Shown piece by piece: positions 42,114 to 54,710 of a stretch of 64,000 nucleotides of DNA (the stretch's first letter is position 1; the number at the start of each line of letters is the position of its first letter). The notes under the pieces are model-generated. The model saw only the letters and a program-made list of their open reading frames with translations. It was not told the DNA's origin and did no database searches. The stretch comes from Coprinellus micaceus (Eukaryota; Basidiomycota; Agaricomycetes; Agaricales; Psathyrellaceae), in the NCBI GenBank assembly GCA_951394405.1, contig OX596338.1, forward strand, positions 1,736,001 to 1,800,000. Reading direction: 5' to 3'. A program made the translations under genes and the position numbers.

Positions 42114-45026
42114 ATGGATTCCTGGCCATACGATGACAGAAATGCCCGCCAGGAACCTTCAAATAAGCCGAAGGGTGCCCAGCCTTCGCGGGACCATCCA
42201 TATCTGCACCAGGGCATGGTCGGTGCGGTGACTTTGGCAGAGGAAAAAGGTCGTTTCGAGTGGTCGTTTCTACAAACGCAAGGTATGAGTCTACGGCCTC
42301 GATTTTGATTGGCGGCTTTAACTTCGGTAGAATCTACCAAACCGTGGCGTATGACCAAGCCCTTCAAAGTTTTCCCTGAAACAAGAGGACCTCTTCCTCG
42401 CAGGTCCCCTTTTGGCGCAAAGCTGTCTGCACAACATGGAGTAAGTAGGACCTCTCCCTCATAGCGCGTATCCAACCATCTCTTCAGGCCAATTTCATCA
42501 GGACGTGTATGCCGGAAGCAGACATACCGATGGAGCTTATTCGTGAACAGCTAGAAGAAGAGGATGTTCACTTATCTCAAGCGGAGGATTTCGACCCATA
42601 CGTCGGAAACACTCTTGTCTCGTCATTGCGACAGGACACATCTTCGAGCGGGACGGGATTCATCGCGTTTCCTATGGGTGACATCATGAGCGACCTCAGT
42701 GCGTACCGTTCTTCAAAACAGGCGCCCGACGTTGAATACGCTTCTAGATATATCTACAATGAACATCTCGAAGCAGAGTGGCGTTACTATCAAGCCAGTC
42801 GCGAGCTACAAGCGGGTCTTCGGTACCCCGATCCTGCAACTCGTCGCTGGGTCCCTGGACCATGACCACCTCCTCGCCATCCGAACCTTCTCTGGGACAG
42901 ACTTTCTGAGACTGAAGAAGCCGCCTGGTCGGGCGACCTGGGAATCGGAAAGCGGGCCTAGGCTTGGCATTGGAGACACGAGCAACCGTGAAATGGTCGA
43001 CTTGAAGCTGAGGTTCGACTGTGTGTTGGGGGTGACCAACTCAGGGTCTTTGCATACCACACGACCCTTCAGTCACAAGCCGAATGTGGCGCATATATGC
43101 GACATTCCAGACGCCTCTGAGTTCAAGGACCCAAATTTCTGGAGGCTAGCTTGGGACTTGAATCCTAACTCGGGCTTTCTCGTGTCGAGCGACAGCGTCT
43201 CGACGTTCGACCTGCGCGTACGGACACTTTCTTTCGTATCTAGAACCCATACTCACTATAAACAGAGCTCAACTGCCCCCAAGAAGTACTTCGAGTTGAA
43301 CACCACAACCGAATTTCTGACGTCAGTGGAAGACTGCGGTATCGACAGCATCCTACGCTTATGCTCGACCAACCAGATTTTTTGGCTTGATAGGCGGAAT
43401 ATGCGCAGCCCGCTGTTGTCCGTTCGACACTACCGGCACTTTGACAGATCCCTCTCGACGACGACGTTTGGAAAGGCGCGTACCCTTCTCACATCGAGGC
43501 GGAACAACCTCATTTCTGTTTTCGATGTGTCCCAATCCGACGATCAACTTCTTCACATTCGCGGAGAGCCCTCCGGTGTCCTCCCCCTATTTACGATGCT
43601 GGAGTCAGTTGGGCAGACATTTATCCGTTCTCCTTTCGTCGCTGAGGATGCACATGCGATTGTTCTCAAACTTTCCGACAGAGGAGCGATCTCTGGGTGT
43701 AGCTTGTCTTCTGAAGAGTCGGAAGGTAGCCTGGCTGTCGATATCAAAAATACTCATGCCCTGAAGTCTATCGAGGAGCAGCCTTGGGAGCCGAAGGAGG
43801 GCCTCATGTTGGAGCAGGATCGCACGCAACTTAGTATGACGGGGGCGTACGAGAGTATGTCCTCATTGTTATCATCTCTACCATTTCACTCAACAGATAC
43901 CCCAGAACTCTTTCAGAAGTACTCCGAAGGCATCGAACAGTGGGAGGAAGAGGAAGCCCCACACGTATACGACTTGGTGGACCAAATTCCGGACTATTTT
44001 AGGAAGTCAGATATCGTCTCCGAGCAAATGTTAACGACGTGAGCAATGTTTCCCACCCCATGCCTTTGTTTGACGCTCACAGTCCCCAGATACGATGTGG
44101 CATTCCGCGCTGGCGACGAACCCAAGGATCCCAGTCGTTCTGACTTCTTGACAGGTAGTATCCTGAATTCCCAAAGAGGCTATCGGAGCCTCCGACAGGG
44201 CCGGCTGAACCCTATTTCCCTGAAAACGAGAGCGTTGTGGCATATGGATCTTGGCCCGACGCTGAAGCGCTTTGGGGTTTCCGACGCTGAAGGCGAAGAA
44301 GAGTCGTTTGCGAGATTCAACCTTCGAGACAGCGATACGCGCACAGGATCATCCCTGAGACTGGAGAAACGCTCTCGTGAGCAACTCGAAGTCGACCTCC
44401 GCCTCTGTCGTAATGTTTTCTCCACGTACCCCTTCGTGAAGCCTGGAGAGGTGGACCAGACGCTGGAGACTATGACCGAGGCTCTTTCCCTGGGCGACAC
44501 ACCTTCGGAAGTTGAGTTTGGGTTCCTTCGGCCTGTTATACCCACACCAGACGCCATGGAAGGCAAAGAGGAAGGCGAGCGACAAGGGCTTGGGTTGGGT
44601 GTCAAACTCTTGTTGAAGGATTGGGAAGTGGGCACGGACCTCGCCGACTGCAAATATCAGGACCCCTACAACACCGCCGAGGCTCGGCCGCCACCTCGAC
44701 GCCCAGCGCCACCCCCGACGGTTCGTAGCGCACCACCCCAAGTCCTGACCCAAACCCAACCCTCGCAGCCCCGACCCACGATGCTGATGGCACCCCCGCT
44801 TCTGACGACGAAGAAGTCGCCCTCAGGGACACCTCCGGTACTGGGGACGCAGCCTCAAGCCGAGTCGCAGAAAACTGCCCCCCCGGCCCAATTTGAGCGC
44901 TTTTCAGAGTCACAGACGCAGACACAGGGCGGATTGATGGCGAGCACCCAAGTTTTGCCAGGACCATTTGGTGGTCGGCCGACGAAGAAAAAGGTGGAGA
45001 AAAAAAGGCGGGTGGGCGGGTTCTAG
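42114..45026 (+). CDS. RRN6: RNA polymerase I core-factor subunit, RRN6/TAF1C-like
   Basis: Putative subunit of the Pol I initiation core factor that binds the rDNA promoter. The ATG at 42114 (MDSWPYDDRNARQEP) leads through small introns into a beta-propeller-like region: VAHICDIPDASEFKDPNFWR followed by LAWDLNPNSGFLVSSDSVST, and CSTNQIFWLDRRNMRSPLLS with VRHYRHFDRSLS, which match TAF1C/Rrn6 blades (the D-R...P.L...H...DR.L pattern). A helical segment follows, then a Pro/Gln-rich low-complexity region (TQTQPSQPRPT). The end, STQVLPGPFGGRPTKKKVEK then KRRVGGF, is the typical Rrn6 tail. At least five introns. Sequence conservation in this family is weak, so confidence is moderate. Confidence 0.7.
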
Positions 45027-45316
45027 CTGTGTATTCAGGCCGAGTAATTGTACTGTATATGTTCTATAATACTCAAGTGCTCATCGTCGCAAGTGGCTCA
45101 GAGATGTGAGGTAACGCTGGAGTGCCATAAATGGAGTTAGCCGGGTCAAGTGATTGGGGTATGCTTCAGCGCGTCACTTTGAACTGGGATTCGAGCTTGT
45201 ACCCGCACCTTCCCATCCGCCACCTTCCATCTGTGCCCCTGGACACGTTGTATTCTCTCTGATCCTCGTGCCAGTGCACGACGCTGGACTGAGGGCTCCC
45301 TCAGCAACCACGCCCT

Positions 45317-46874
45317 ATGGATGGAAGAACAGGGTCAGTGCGTCGATTTACGACGGATTAACAACGTCCTGACTCGTTCTCATAGGCAGAACTTCCTATC
45401 CAACTCAGAAGGATATCATGATTTCCTGCGGCGTGAGTGGACACTCGGATACGCGAAAGACGATGAACTCATGTGCACGTTGTGTCAGGGAACAAGCCGG
45501 TCGTCTGTGCGCTTTCGGCCAGCTATATCTCCACGTTTGCAGGGTATCCAGTGCGTGCTCCCCTCTCGTGGTTCTGCACGATGCTCAGCGAGTACAGCTC
45601 GACTCGATCAAATCGAGACTCCAGACGACGAAGACTCATGTGTCGATACCGCGACTTGCCGCCATGGTGTACAGGGAGGAGGGGGTTATGGGGTTCTACC
45701 GGGGACTGTGGATTCCGCTCATGACCATTTCCTTCGTTCGTGAGTGCTGTTGCGACCCACCATATCGTCATTTATGCGTTCCGGCATCTAGGCGCTGCTA
45801 GCTTCACGATCTACTCCCGGACGAAAGAGTCGTTCGCCCGCAACGACATCCTGTACAATAACACTATCGTCGATGTCGCCCTTACCGGTGGAATCAGTGG
45901 AGCTATGTCTGGGGCGTTGATATCCTTCACGAGTGCGCGTGAGTGTTCCCCTGTTGCTCTTTTGGTTGTTTGCTGATACTTCGTGTGGAGCATTCGAATT
46001 GGTCAAGGTCAGCACGGAATTCTTCCCTCCAACACCCGAGTGCTGAGATGATGTAGGTTCGAAGACAACTTGAATATTCTATCGCGGCATCCAAGGGCGT
46101 CGCCATTAAGAAACCGCCAGGGACTTTGGATGCCGTCCGGGATATCTTTCGCGTAAACGGGATGAGAGGGCTTTATACTGGTTTCCCACTGCACTTTGGT
46201 GGGCACAACCCGTTCCATATTTTGGCCCCCTTCGCTTAATGCTGGCTGTCAGTACGCGACACGGCCGGGACTGCGCTGTACTTCTTGGAATACGATGGGA
46301 TGCGACACATCCTCGGGCGAAATCGCGCAGGCGAGCAAGGTGAAACGCCGGCTTGGCTACCAATCCACGCCTCACTCGTTCCTTTCGTCTGCGGTTCTTT
46401 GTCAGGCGTACGTTGGTCCTCATGAAGTGCTTAACCCCATGCTAAACGCCTGTGCTGTTTAGGTTACCTCTTGGGCTATTATTTATCCTCTCGATGTGTA
46501 AGTCCCGTCCACACTGCGAATGTTCATGTCGCTGGCGCTCATTCCAACAGTGTAAAAACGAAGGTACAGCAGCGGGCGTTGGCTGGAGAGCGTTATCGGG
46601 GACCCATAGAAACATTGTATCGAATGGTCAGAGGTATGTTGTGCCACTCAATGTTCCGAAACGGTCATTGACACCGACTCTAGGACCTGACCCTGCTAAT
46701 CCCAAACCCCTCCTCGCTGGCATCGTGAGACTATACCGAGGCCTTGGTGTTAGCGCAGTGCGGAGTATAACCACACACGGCCTCTTGTGGACATTCTTCG
46801 ATATGACGGCCAACTACATCGACAACCTACCCTTATCGTCTAGCCCCCCGCCCTCATTCTCTTCCGCGATCTAG
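45317..46874 (+). CDS. Mitochondrial carrier family (SLC25) protein, substrate unknown
   Basis: Six-helix inner-membrane carrier. The start ATG at 45317 codes MDGRTG before an intron; then QNFLSNSEGYHDFLRRNKPV continues across a second intron. All three carrier signatures are seen: YPLDSIKSRLQ in repeat 1, APFELVKVRRQLE in repeat 2 and YPLDVVKTKVQQ in repeat 3. They are followed by the expected G-x-G-like loops GVMGFYRGLWIPLM, GMRGLYTGFPLHFVRDTAGT and LYRGLGVSAVRSITTHG. The N-terminus is short and lacks a presequence, normal for carriers. Introns interrupt almost every helix. I cannot assign the transported compound; the contact-site residues need an alignment. It is convergent with CCT4. Confidence 0.82.
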
Positions 46875-47253
46875 GAAAGCATCCGGGAATGCAAACATAT
46901 CCCCTCCGCTCCATCTTTCACCTCACTGTTGTCCTCACTCGGAACCTTGCTCCTCTCCGATTATTAACTATCTTATAGAAGACTTATTGTAAGCATTGTA
47001 CCATACCTGCAACTTGAATGTATAGCATCGCTCATCTCAGATCTCAGAGCCTTTGTCCTCGTGTAAAGGCTCTGGGATGTTAGTTTGGATATGTGCGGTT
47101 GCCCTAACCATTGCTACTTAATAGGAACGACATACCTTTTCCCTCCTTCCACCTGGCTCTTATCAACCTGAACGGTGCACACACTCATAATGCGGGATAG
47201 GGTTAAGTTGTTTAAGGGTGGTTGTCTACGATTTATATTTGGAACACCGCTTC
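46875..47253. other. Intergenic region between convergent carrier and CCT4 genes
   Basis: About 380 bp holding both 3' ends. An imperfect inverted repeat around 47044-47081 (cagagcctttgtcctcg...aaaggctctg) could form a small hairpin. No gene seen. Confidence 0.5.
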
Positions 47254-49217
47254 TCACCGTGCCTGGACATAGTCGTCAATCTTGAGGAGCAGGCAGACGG
47301 TCTCTGTAGCCAGCTCGATGGCGCTAGTAGTGACGAGGAGGGGCTGGACGACCTCCTCCTCGAGGATGTTGGAGATGAGACCCTTGCGGACGTTGATGCC
47401 GGCGCTTCGGTCGCCCAATGCATGACGGTTGCGCAGTTCAGTGACGATAGCGATGGGGTTGAGACCAGCGTTCTCGGCAAGGGTGGTCGGGATGACCTCG
47501 AGAGCATCGGCGTAGGCTTGGAAGCAGTACGCCTCCATTCCCTTGAGGGACTGTGCGTATTGAGAGAGGAGGCGCGAGACGTGGATTTCAGGGGCACCTC
47601 CACCACCGATCAAGGCACTGGAAGTAGTTCATAAGCTCGGACTCCAATCAAAGTATCAAGATAAGCTTACCGCTTCTTGACGAGGCAGCGAACGACGCAA
47701 AGCGCATCGTGTAGACTCCGCTCATTTTCCTCGACGACAAGATTATTCCCACCCATAGCGAGAATGCTAACCGTTCGTCCTTTGTTCTTCACACCAGTGA
47801 TGCGCACAACCTTGACGTCGTTCTGCTCCCTCTCCTCGACGAGGTCGGCGTATCCGAGCTTGTCCTCGGTGAAAGCATCGATATCGGCGATCGGCTTGCA
47901 GCCAAGGGACTTTGAGAGGAAGCTAATCTCATCACGTTCGACGTCCCTCACGACAAGGATATTGAGGCGCTTCAAGAAATTGAGGGCGATCTCGTCAACG
48001 GCGTCACGGAGGATGGATTTTTGGATGAGGAGAACGTTGCAGTTGGCCTTCTTGATCTTTTTGCAAAGGTTGAGGAGGTACTGACGGCCTTCCTTGATTA
48101 CCTTATCCATTTGACGATAATCGTTGATGACGACGGTGTTGTCCATCTGCAATTACAATTCCCGTTAGCTCGGGATGATACAAGGGGGGAGCGGGACGAA
48201 CATCGGGCTTGGGTGCGCTGAGCTGGAACTGAATAATAGCGATTTTAGCTTTCTCCATCCGTGTCGGGCCTCCCGCAGCGGTGACAACATTTTGGTTGAG
48301 CACAACGCCGTCAATGAGTTCAGTGTCTTCGATAGTACCCCCGACTTTTTTCACTATCCTGACATCTCGGAGATCGACATTGGAGGATGTGGGGGTAATG
48401 AGGCGCGAAACGGCATCTACAGCAATGGGGGCAAGAGTGGAGGAGTATTGAGAGACGATCTATCAGAGGGTTAGTAAACAACGGTTAAAACGGCGACATC
48501 AACGCGCCTTGGAATTGAGGGAGGTGCTAGCAGCACGCAGCAAGCTTCCGCGATCATTCAAATCAACAGGTGTCGAGATCTCCTCGAGATAGTCGACAGC
48601 CTTGGCCGATGCCTTGAGGAACGACTCCGCGACAATCGTCGGGTGGATGCCCTTTTGCAGCATCTTCTCAGCGGCGCCCAAGAAACTACCTGCGAGCACA
48701 ACGACGGAAGTGGTACCATCTCCAGCTTCGACATCCTGAGCTGCCGAAAGATCTACCAACTGAGGAAGACGAGAAGAAAAGTGAGCCGACGTGGATCAGC
48801 CTTGAACTCGCAGAAACAGACCATCTTGGCAGCGGGGTGCAGGGCTTGAATACTTTTCAGGATCGTAGCGCCATCGTTGGTGACAATGACTTCTCCTTTG
48901 GAAGTTTGGATCTGAAAACTGTCAGGAAGTATCTACGCATTAGTCACGGCGCACGCACCATCTTGTCCATACCCCTCGGGCCCAATGACGTTCTCACTGC
49001 GTCGCTGATAGCTATCCAACCATTAGACGGATCCCATTCCCAACCGTTCCGCCTACGTACCCTTCGCAGCGACCATATTCGACAGCCGAAGCTCCATTGG
49101 CTTGCCCTACAAAGATCACCGTCAGACGGATCCCCATGTTCTCGAATACCTCGAGCGTACCTTGTCCTTGAAGGCAGCATTTGCGCCGGATTTAGAGGGT
49201 GCTGTTTTGGAGGCCAT
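47254..49217 (-). CDS. CCT4: T-complex protein 1 subunit delta (CCT4)
   Basis: Subunit of the TRiC/CCT cytosolic chaperonin that folds actin and tubulin. The ATG at 49217 starts [19 protein letters not shown]. Group II chaperonin motifs include [14 protein letters not shown] with the following NDGATIL, the nucleotide loop [18 protein letters not shown] and [18 protein letters not shown]4-like segments include [20 protein letters not shown] and [16 protein letters not shown]. The last exons read [40 protein letters not shown] and end [15 protein letters not shown] is the strict chaperonin ATP-site element. About seven introns of 45-60 bp. Length (about 530 residues) is normal for the family. 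It is divergent from UFD1 with 153 bp between starts. Confidence 0.93.
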
Positions 49218-49370
49218 GGTGGTGGAGAGAGAAGAGTTTGCGAAATCAGATCTCGGGCGTCTACAGCGACGCGTCTGATCCAGAAGCAGTGACGCATGTG
49301 ACTGAATCAATTACAAGGACGCGCAATCTTTGTCCTCTCTTCACCTACTACTTCCATCTCCCCATCCACC

Positions 49371-51056
49371 ATGGACTTTGTGAGCCAGAACCATTCACAT
49401 AGCCGCCCGCATACTGACAAGCTCTCAGTTCAACAATCCCAACGGCCCGGGAGGCCTCCTCGCTCAGTTTGCTGGGTACGTACTGCCACCCCCCTCGTTC
49501 TCGTGAATGCAGCGTTGACAGCAGTGGCAGAGGAGCATTCCACCAGGGCCCGATGGCCAGAGCGAACCCACGATCGTTCGACGAATACTACAAGGCGTAC
49601 AGTGTGGCCATGCTCCCAGGAAGGCAGAGAGACAACTTGTCCTACGGCGGCAAGAGTGCGTTTCATTGCTCAATCCACTGGTGCCGAGCTAATGGCGTCT
49701 CCAGTTATCATGCCCCCATCCGCTGTTGCCAGGCTCATGCATCTCGAACTTGAGTCTCCCTGGAATTTCCAACTTCGAAACCCATCCAATCCAGCTGCCT
49801 CGACGCATGCTGGTGTCCTCGAGTTCATCGCCCAGGAAGGCGTGGTTCATTTACCTTTTTGGATGATGAAGACCCTGCGCCTCAATGAGGGAGATCCAAT
49901 CCGAATCACTGGCACTGAGCTTCCGAAAGGAAAGTTCGTCAAGCTGCAAGCCCAGTCCGTCCTTTTCTTGGAGATCTCAGACCCTAAAGCTGTGTGAGTG
50001 GCTGCTAACAGCATCTTTGGCGTCAGACAGGTCTAATGAATGTATAGGCTTGAGCAGGCACTCAGGAACTTCTCCGCTTTGACCCAAGGTGACATCATTG
50101 AAATCTCCTACAATTCCATGGTGTTTGGGCTGCTAGTAATGGAAACGAAACCTGGGGGGGAAGGCATCAGCGTGCTAGACACCGACTTGGAGGTGGATTT
50201 TGCCGCTCCTGTCGGGTATGTCGAGCCAGAGCGGCCGAAGCCAGCGCCGCCAGCTACCATGGCATCCAAACTCAAGATCGACCTCGATTCACAATCGCGG
50301 GAGTCCTCGAGACCTGGGTCGTCTCTCGGTGGTGGTTTTGCAGGCGCACCTACTGGTCAGCAGATCATCAGCAAAGGTGGGGATCATTGGGAGAGTTTCA
50401 AAGGAAAGGGAGAGACTCTTGCTGGCAGGAAGACCAAAGGGAAGGGTATCAGCCATAGAAAGGTCGAGCAAGTTCCGGAAGGCAGTAAGATCATCCGCAC
50501 AGAGTGCGTTACTCTCCAATATACTTGCCATACATACCACTAACGACATCTACAGCAACCGCAAGATTGTGACCGCCGATACCGTCGACACCGGAGTCAA
50601 AGTGCCTGCAGCACTAAACTTGCCATTTGGGCAGTTGTTTTTCGGTTTTAACGTTACTCCGTATACCCCTCCAGCAGCCACACCAGGATCTCCGGAGCAA
50701 ATGTCGCAAGTGAGTCGAGGAATAGCATATATTGATATTGCTATGTATTGACCCACCTCCAGTCTCCGAAAACATTTGCCACCTCCGGCCACAGCCTCAC
50801 AGGACAGTCGGTGTCGCCTCAACCCTCGACCTTGAAGCCCAAAGAGCAAGCACCGAAAGAGGAGAAACCAGCGCACCAGTGGGGCTCCGGAGGACATACG
50901 TTGGGTTCACGGTCGAGGGGGTCAGTCGGAGCCGGCGGCGCAAGGGCACCTCGACCAATCCAGCGGGGTGACACCAAGCAGAAGCAGAAGGAGAGGAGTC
51001 CGACACCCGACTTCGGCGTCTCTGACGACGAAATCATTGACATTGATAGCGATTAA
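49371..51056 (+). CDS. UFD1: Ubiquitin fusion degradation protein 1 (Ufd1)
   Basis: Cofactor that with Npl4 directs Cdc48/p97 to ubiquitylated proteins in ER-associated degradation. The first coding exon is only nine bases (49371-49379, Met-Asp-Phe). After a 49-bp intron come FNNPNGPGGLLAQFAGS and GRGAFHQGPMARANPRSFDE. The Ufd1 core reads YYKAYSVAMLPGRQRDNLSY, VIMPPSAVARLMHLELESPW, HAGVLEFIAQEGVVHLPFWM and LPKGKFVKLQAQSVLFLEI. The C-terminal region carries Npl4/Cdc48-binding type sequence (FAGAPTGQQIISKGG) and a basic, Ser-rich tail ending DDEIIDIDSD. That acidic end may be a SHP/SIM-like element, which is an inference. Length is about 435 residues, longer than yeast Ufd1 because of the C-terminal extension. 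Confidence 0.92.
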
Positions 51057-51240
51057 AGTGTTCCCCTTCGTTCTCCAGATGTGTGTAGAGCCACCACCGA
51101 CCGCCGCCGACTTTTCCCATAATCAAACTTTCCCAATAGTGTATTCGTGTTCCTCCGCGTCCCTTCCTGCGCTTGTACGACCTATTACAATGAATGCATA
51201 TCAAGTATTACGATTCATTACGACCTATACCCCCTCGCAT

Positions 51241-53296
51241 TTAGAGCATGACAACGCCAATGCCCTTCCCAGGGGATTGACCATCGACACCGTTCATCCC
51301 AGCCAACTGCGCCGTCCTCCAGTTGTACAGATAGAAATTGAGGAAACCATCGCCAACGCCAAACTGTGAGGGCCGTCAGCTGTGACCCAGGTGGCGAATG
51401 CACCGGCAAGGGGCTTACCTTCAAATCGTTCAGGACGGGGACATTGTCCATTAGAGTCAGGGCGTTGAACACATCGAAGGCAGCTTCATTCCCAATAATC
51501 AATGCATCTCCAATGAGACTCGTCAACCTCTGGTTCAGCTGACCGCTAATTTCGGCCTCAGGTTCGAAGGCACTTTCCGTGGCATAGTAGTAGAGGTATC
51601 CTGCCTCGAGGGTACCGTACTTCGTGTCGTTGATGATGGTGGAGGGCAACGAATAGAACGAGAAGAAGTCAGTGACCTTCTGCGTGCCGGGGTCCTTAAG
51701 AGGCGGTCGTTCAGCCGGAAGAGTCTCAAGACAGGCCTGACCAGAAGCGTACCTCTACTACGTAGGACCAGGTTACCTGGCCGGTCCTCCTCCCCTTTCC
51801 TGCACTACCCAGTTCCCCCGTTCCCTTTCCACTGAGGAAGTTGTGTCTTGCCTCCTCGAGCGTCATGATCGGCGCCATGTCAAACCTTTGCATGTACCTC
51901 CTGAACAAATCAGCGACGTGGGTGATATCCTTCTCCTCCATTTCCCTCAGGCCAGTTAGAGATGTCTTGGGCTCGAGCTTATTTACGCGAATCATACGCG
52001 CAAGGGTCATGTTACGGGGGACATACGAGAACTTGGTCTCGATGAGCTTGGGGATGTTGAGCGAGCGATGGAAGTATCGGCAGACGGAGACCGGAGTGGG
52101 GATAACGACGCCAGCGGTGTAAATGGCCTGGAAGATGCCTTTGAGATGACATTGACGCGTTACTTCCTTGATGAGGACGGGCGCCAGGCGCTTGGAGCGA
52201 AGTTTCTTGTGTACGCAGAGGTAGTTGATTTCGCTGACAGGGATGACACTGCAGAGGACATGAATAGGGATAGACACCTGAAGAATCGAGAGCTATACTT
52301 TTTTCGTACACGCAGCATCATTGGGACACCAGAGATGAAAGCAATGAGCTTCTTGTTTGAAGTCATTCGGACACCGATGTGCCACTCTTTGTGGTATCCT
52401 GGAGGTGTCAGCGCCCTAATATATTGTGAGTGAAAATCGGCGCAATGAGGTCGATGGTGTAGCTTACCAGCGCAAAAATTCTGCGCTATACTGGAACCTG
52501 AACGCCGCGTAGTCGTCCTCGACATAATTGCGCGATAGGATGTCGTAGACTTCTTTATTCTATGCCATCGAGTCAATGAACGTCGGGTTTGGATGTAGAA
52601 TGGCTTAAGAACCTGGTCCGGGTCTTGAATGTCCAGGGTGGACCACTCATAACCATTGGGTAGGCCATACGATGTCTGGCGAACCTGATCCACGGGTTGG
52701 GAAGGTTCGATGTAGCCATCCTCTTCCGGAGGACCTTCTCCTGTAAATTGATCATTACCTGTCAGTACACTTCCCGGGGTCAGAAAGCGACATACCCATT
52801 TGTGGAACAGGTTGGGTGGCCCAGAACTATAGTGTTGGTAAAGGCACGTCTTGGCCCAAGAAGTAATGGCGACGCGCACCTTATGTTCCCCCATATCCTT
52901 AGGGTTCAATCCTCCAATCCCGGCTTTCCCCTTCACTACCTCCAGGATCTTCATTTCCTGCAAAGCCTGTCTAATGTTCTCTGCAGTCAACTCCTCTGGG
53001 CTCAGGGTACCCTGAGTGCGAATCTCTTCCATGACCTGGTCCACCACTTCCTGCAGGACCTCGGCCCCATCCTGATCCTCTCCGTTTCCCTTCAGTTTAT
53101 TGAGGAGCTTGGATGCCTTGGATTTCTTCTTCTTCTTCTTCTTGCCTGCAGAGCTTGAAGGTCCCGCGTCAGGTACACGACTGGACTCTCCTTCGACTTC
53201 GAGATCGGACTGCTCATCGTGATCGGACTCGAGGGCGACGGCATCGATTATCGCGCCTTTCGTCGACGAGCCCGCGATCGTGCTCTCGTTCGACAT
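51241..53296 (-). CDS. NMT1: Glycylpeptide N-tetradecanoyltransferase (N-myristoyltransferase)
   Basis: Attaches myristate from myristoyl-CoA to N-terminal glycines of target proteins. The ATG at 53296 ([14 protein letters not shown]) is preferred over the far upstream Met at 53434, which would add an odd extension. A lysine-only run (about seven Lys) near residue 50 is the ribosome-targeting type found in animal NMTs. Core motifs: [55 protein letters not shown] with VLIKEVTRQ (myristoyl-CoA site), and [20 protein letters not shown]. Then come NFLSGKG and [14 protein letters not shown]. The C-terminus is [20 protein letters not shown]...GIGVVML, and the terminal carboxylate of NMT is catalytic. 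About seven introns. The stop faces UFD1's stop across 184 bp. Confidence 0.93.
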
Positions 53297-54710
53297 TTCT
53301 CGGCTAAGGGGAGGTAGGAGTGGGTGGGAAAAGGAAGGGAACAAGTCGCGAGTGGAGTTCCTGGGTAGCGCCCAATCAAATGCTCGGTCTACAGCAATCG
53401 AAGTGCGGCCAGTGATCCTATCAAATGAATTCAATCGCCCACAGGTTACATACTAATCTTGCGACCGTAGTAGTACCAGCCACTGCATTGGAAAACGAGG
53501 AAAACAGAAGGTGTCATGAGCTTGGCCCCCCGTACAGGTGCAGTTGTCGATAATTCGGTCTCATGTCTTGGCGCTTTACGTTTGTTCGTGCTCACGCGTA
53601 CGGCGTCCACTTCCTGGACTTTTCAGTTCGGGATATAAAAGTCGCCGCCGTCGGGGAGGTCAAGAGATCAGAACCAACCGCCATTGCCACCCTCGGCCCT
53701 GAATGAGACAGCGTCGGGGAGAAGAAATATATTCTTCAACTTCTGCGGCGCGAGGGAGGACGCCGGAGCGAGAGAACGAGCTCGTGTCACAGGGCGCAGC
53801 CGCGTTTTGTTAAGCGCCCATGCGGCTCGAACGCTTCCCGACCATAGGTCCTGCCGGCGCATAGCTCCCCCAGATGCGTGGACAAGCTAGAGGTCATTGG
53901 CAGTCGGTAATCGTAATAAACGGTAATCATATAGAGCTGGAGTCCCCTGACTATACACAGAAGGTAGACCAGCAAGGCCCCTCCACGGAGTTGAGGCTGG
54001 TGTTGGGAGCTGTTGGGGTGTTGCTGCTGGATGTGGAAGAGGATAAGCGAACGCACACGCACGGATTGAAATGACTCCTTACCTGGTGTCTGGTAGTAGT
54101 GGTGGTGGTGATTAATATCTACGGCACTGTGTGAGCCTTGAGGGCCATTTTACTCGTGAGTCACTCACAGTATTTGCTTGGGAGTGAGGCCGAGCGAGAT
54201 CTTCCCCAGGTCATTTATACTAGGTGAAATTTGGCGGGGCCGCCGGAGTATTCGTAGAATTTAAGGGCGGGCCCGTGTCCCCAGGGGTACCTTTTAGCAT
54301 TCCGCCGACACAGAACCGAGCCACCGTGACTGCATTACGCTGTCGTTCCCGCAGCAGACTGCTGTTATTCCCGTTCAGTCCCCAGAGACGGTTCACGATA
54401 TTGTCGCGCATGGTCTAGGAGATCTTTTGGGAGACATACCTGGATACGCGGAATGATATACAACACGCACCTACATACATAAGGGGTGAGAATGCAGGGT
54501 GTAGAGAGGTGCCAGACAGGCCGCCTGCAGAGTGCCGACCCGGCATCATTAACGGTTGGTAGCGCTCAATCAGGCAAGGTCTCTGGATTTGGATCTGTGA
54601 CCACACCTTCTGCAACTTGACGCAACCTCTCGAGTCTCCGCGTGTCGCCGCCAGGTTCTCAAGTTCCTCTCAGATGCATGCCAAGCACTGAAGACAGAAA
54701 CAGTTTTACC
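53297..54710. other. Long gene-poor interval between NMT1 and ATG2
   Basis: The largest gap in the window, 1.4 kb between divergent starts. It has a clear plus-strand TATA element at 53634-53641, GC-rich sequence near 53740-53870, and a TGG/TGT-rich patch near 54085-54110. Short frames on both strands do not resemble known families, and I found no convincing spliced coding model. Confidence 0.5.
53634..53641 (+). promoter_or_regulatory. Orphan TATA box
   Basis: TATAAAAG, a full match to the TATA consensus, on the plus strand more than 1 kb before the ATG2 start and pointing away from NMT1. It could drive a small or non-coding transcript, or a long ATG2 leader. Confidence 0.4.

Noticed and set aside
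53296..53434. Upstream ATG (53434) as the start of N-myristoyltransferase
   Set aside because: It would add a hydrophobic/aromatic stretch unlike known NMT N-termini; the ATG at 53296 gives the usual Ser-rich start.
53684..54420. Short frames on both strands as a hidden gene before ATG2
   Set aside because: No recognisable motif and no convincing exon chain; kept only as an orphan-TATA observation.
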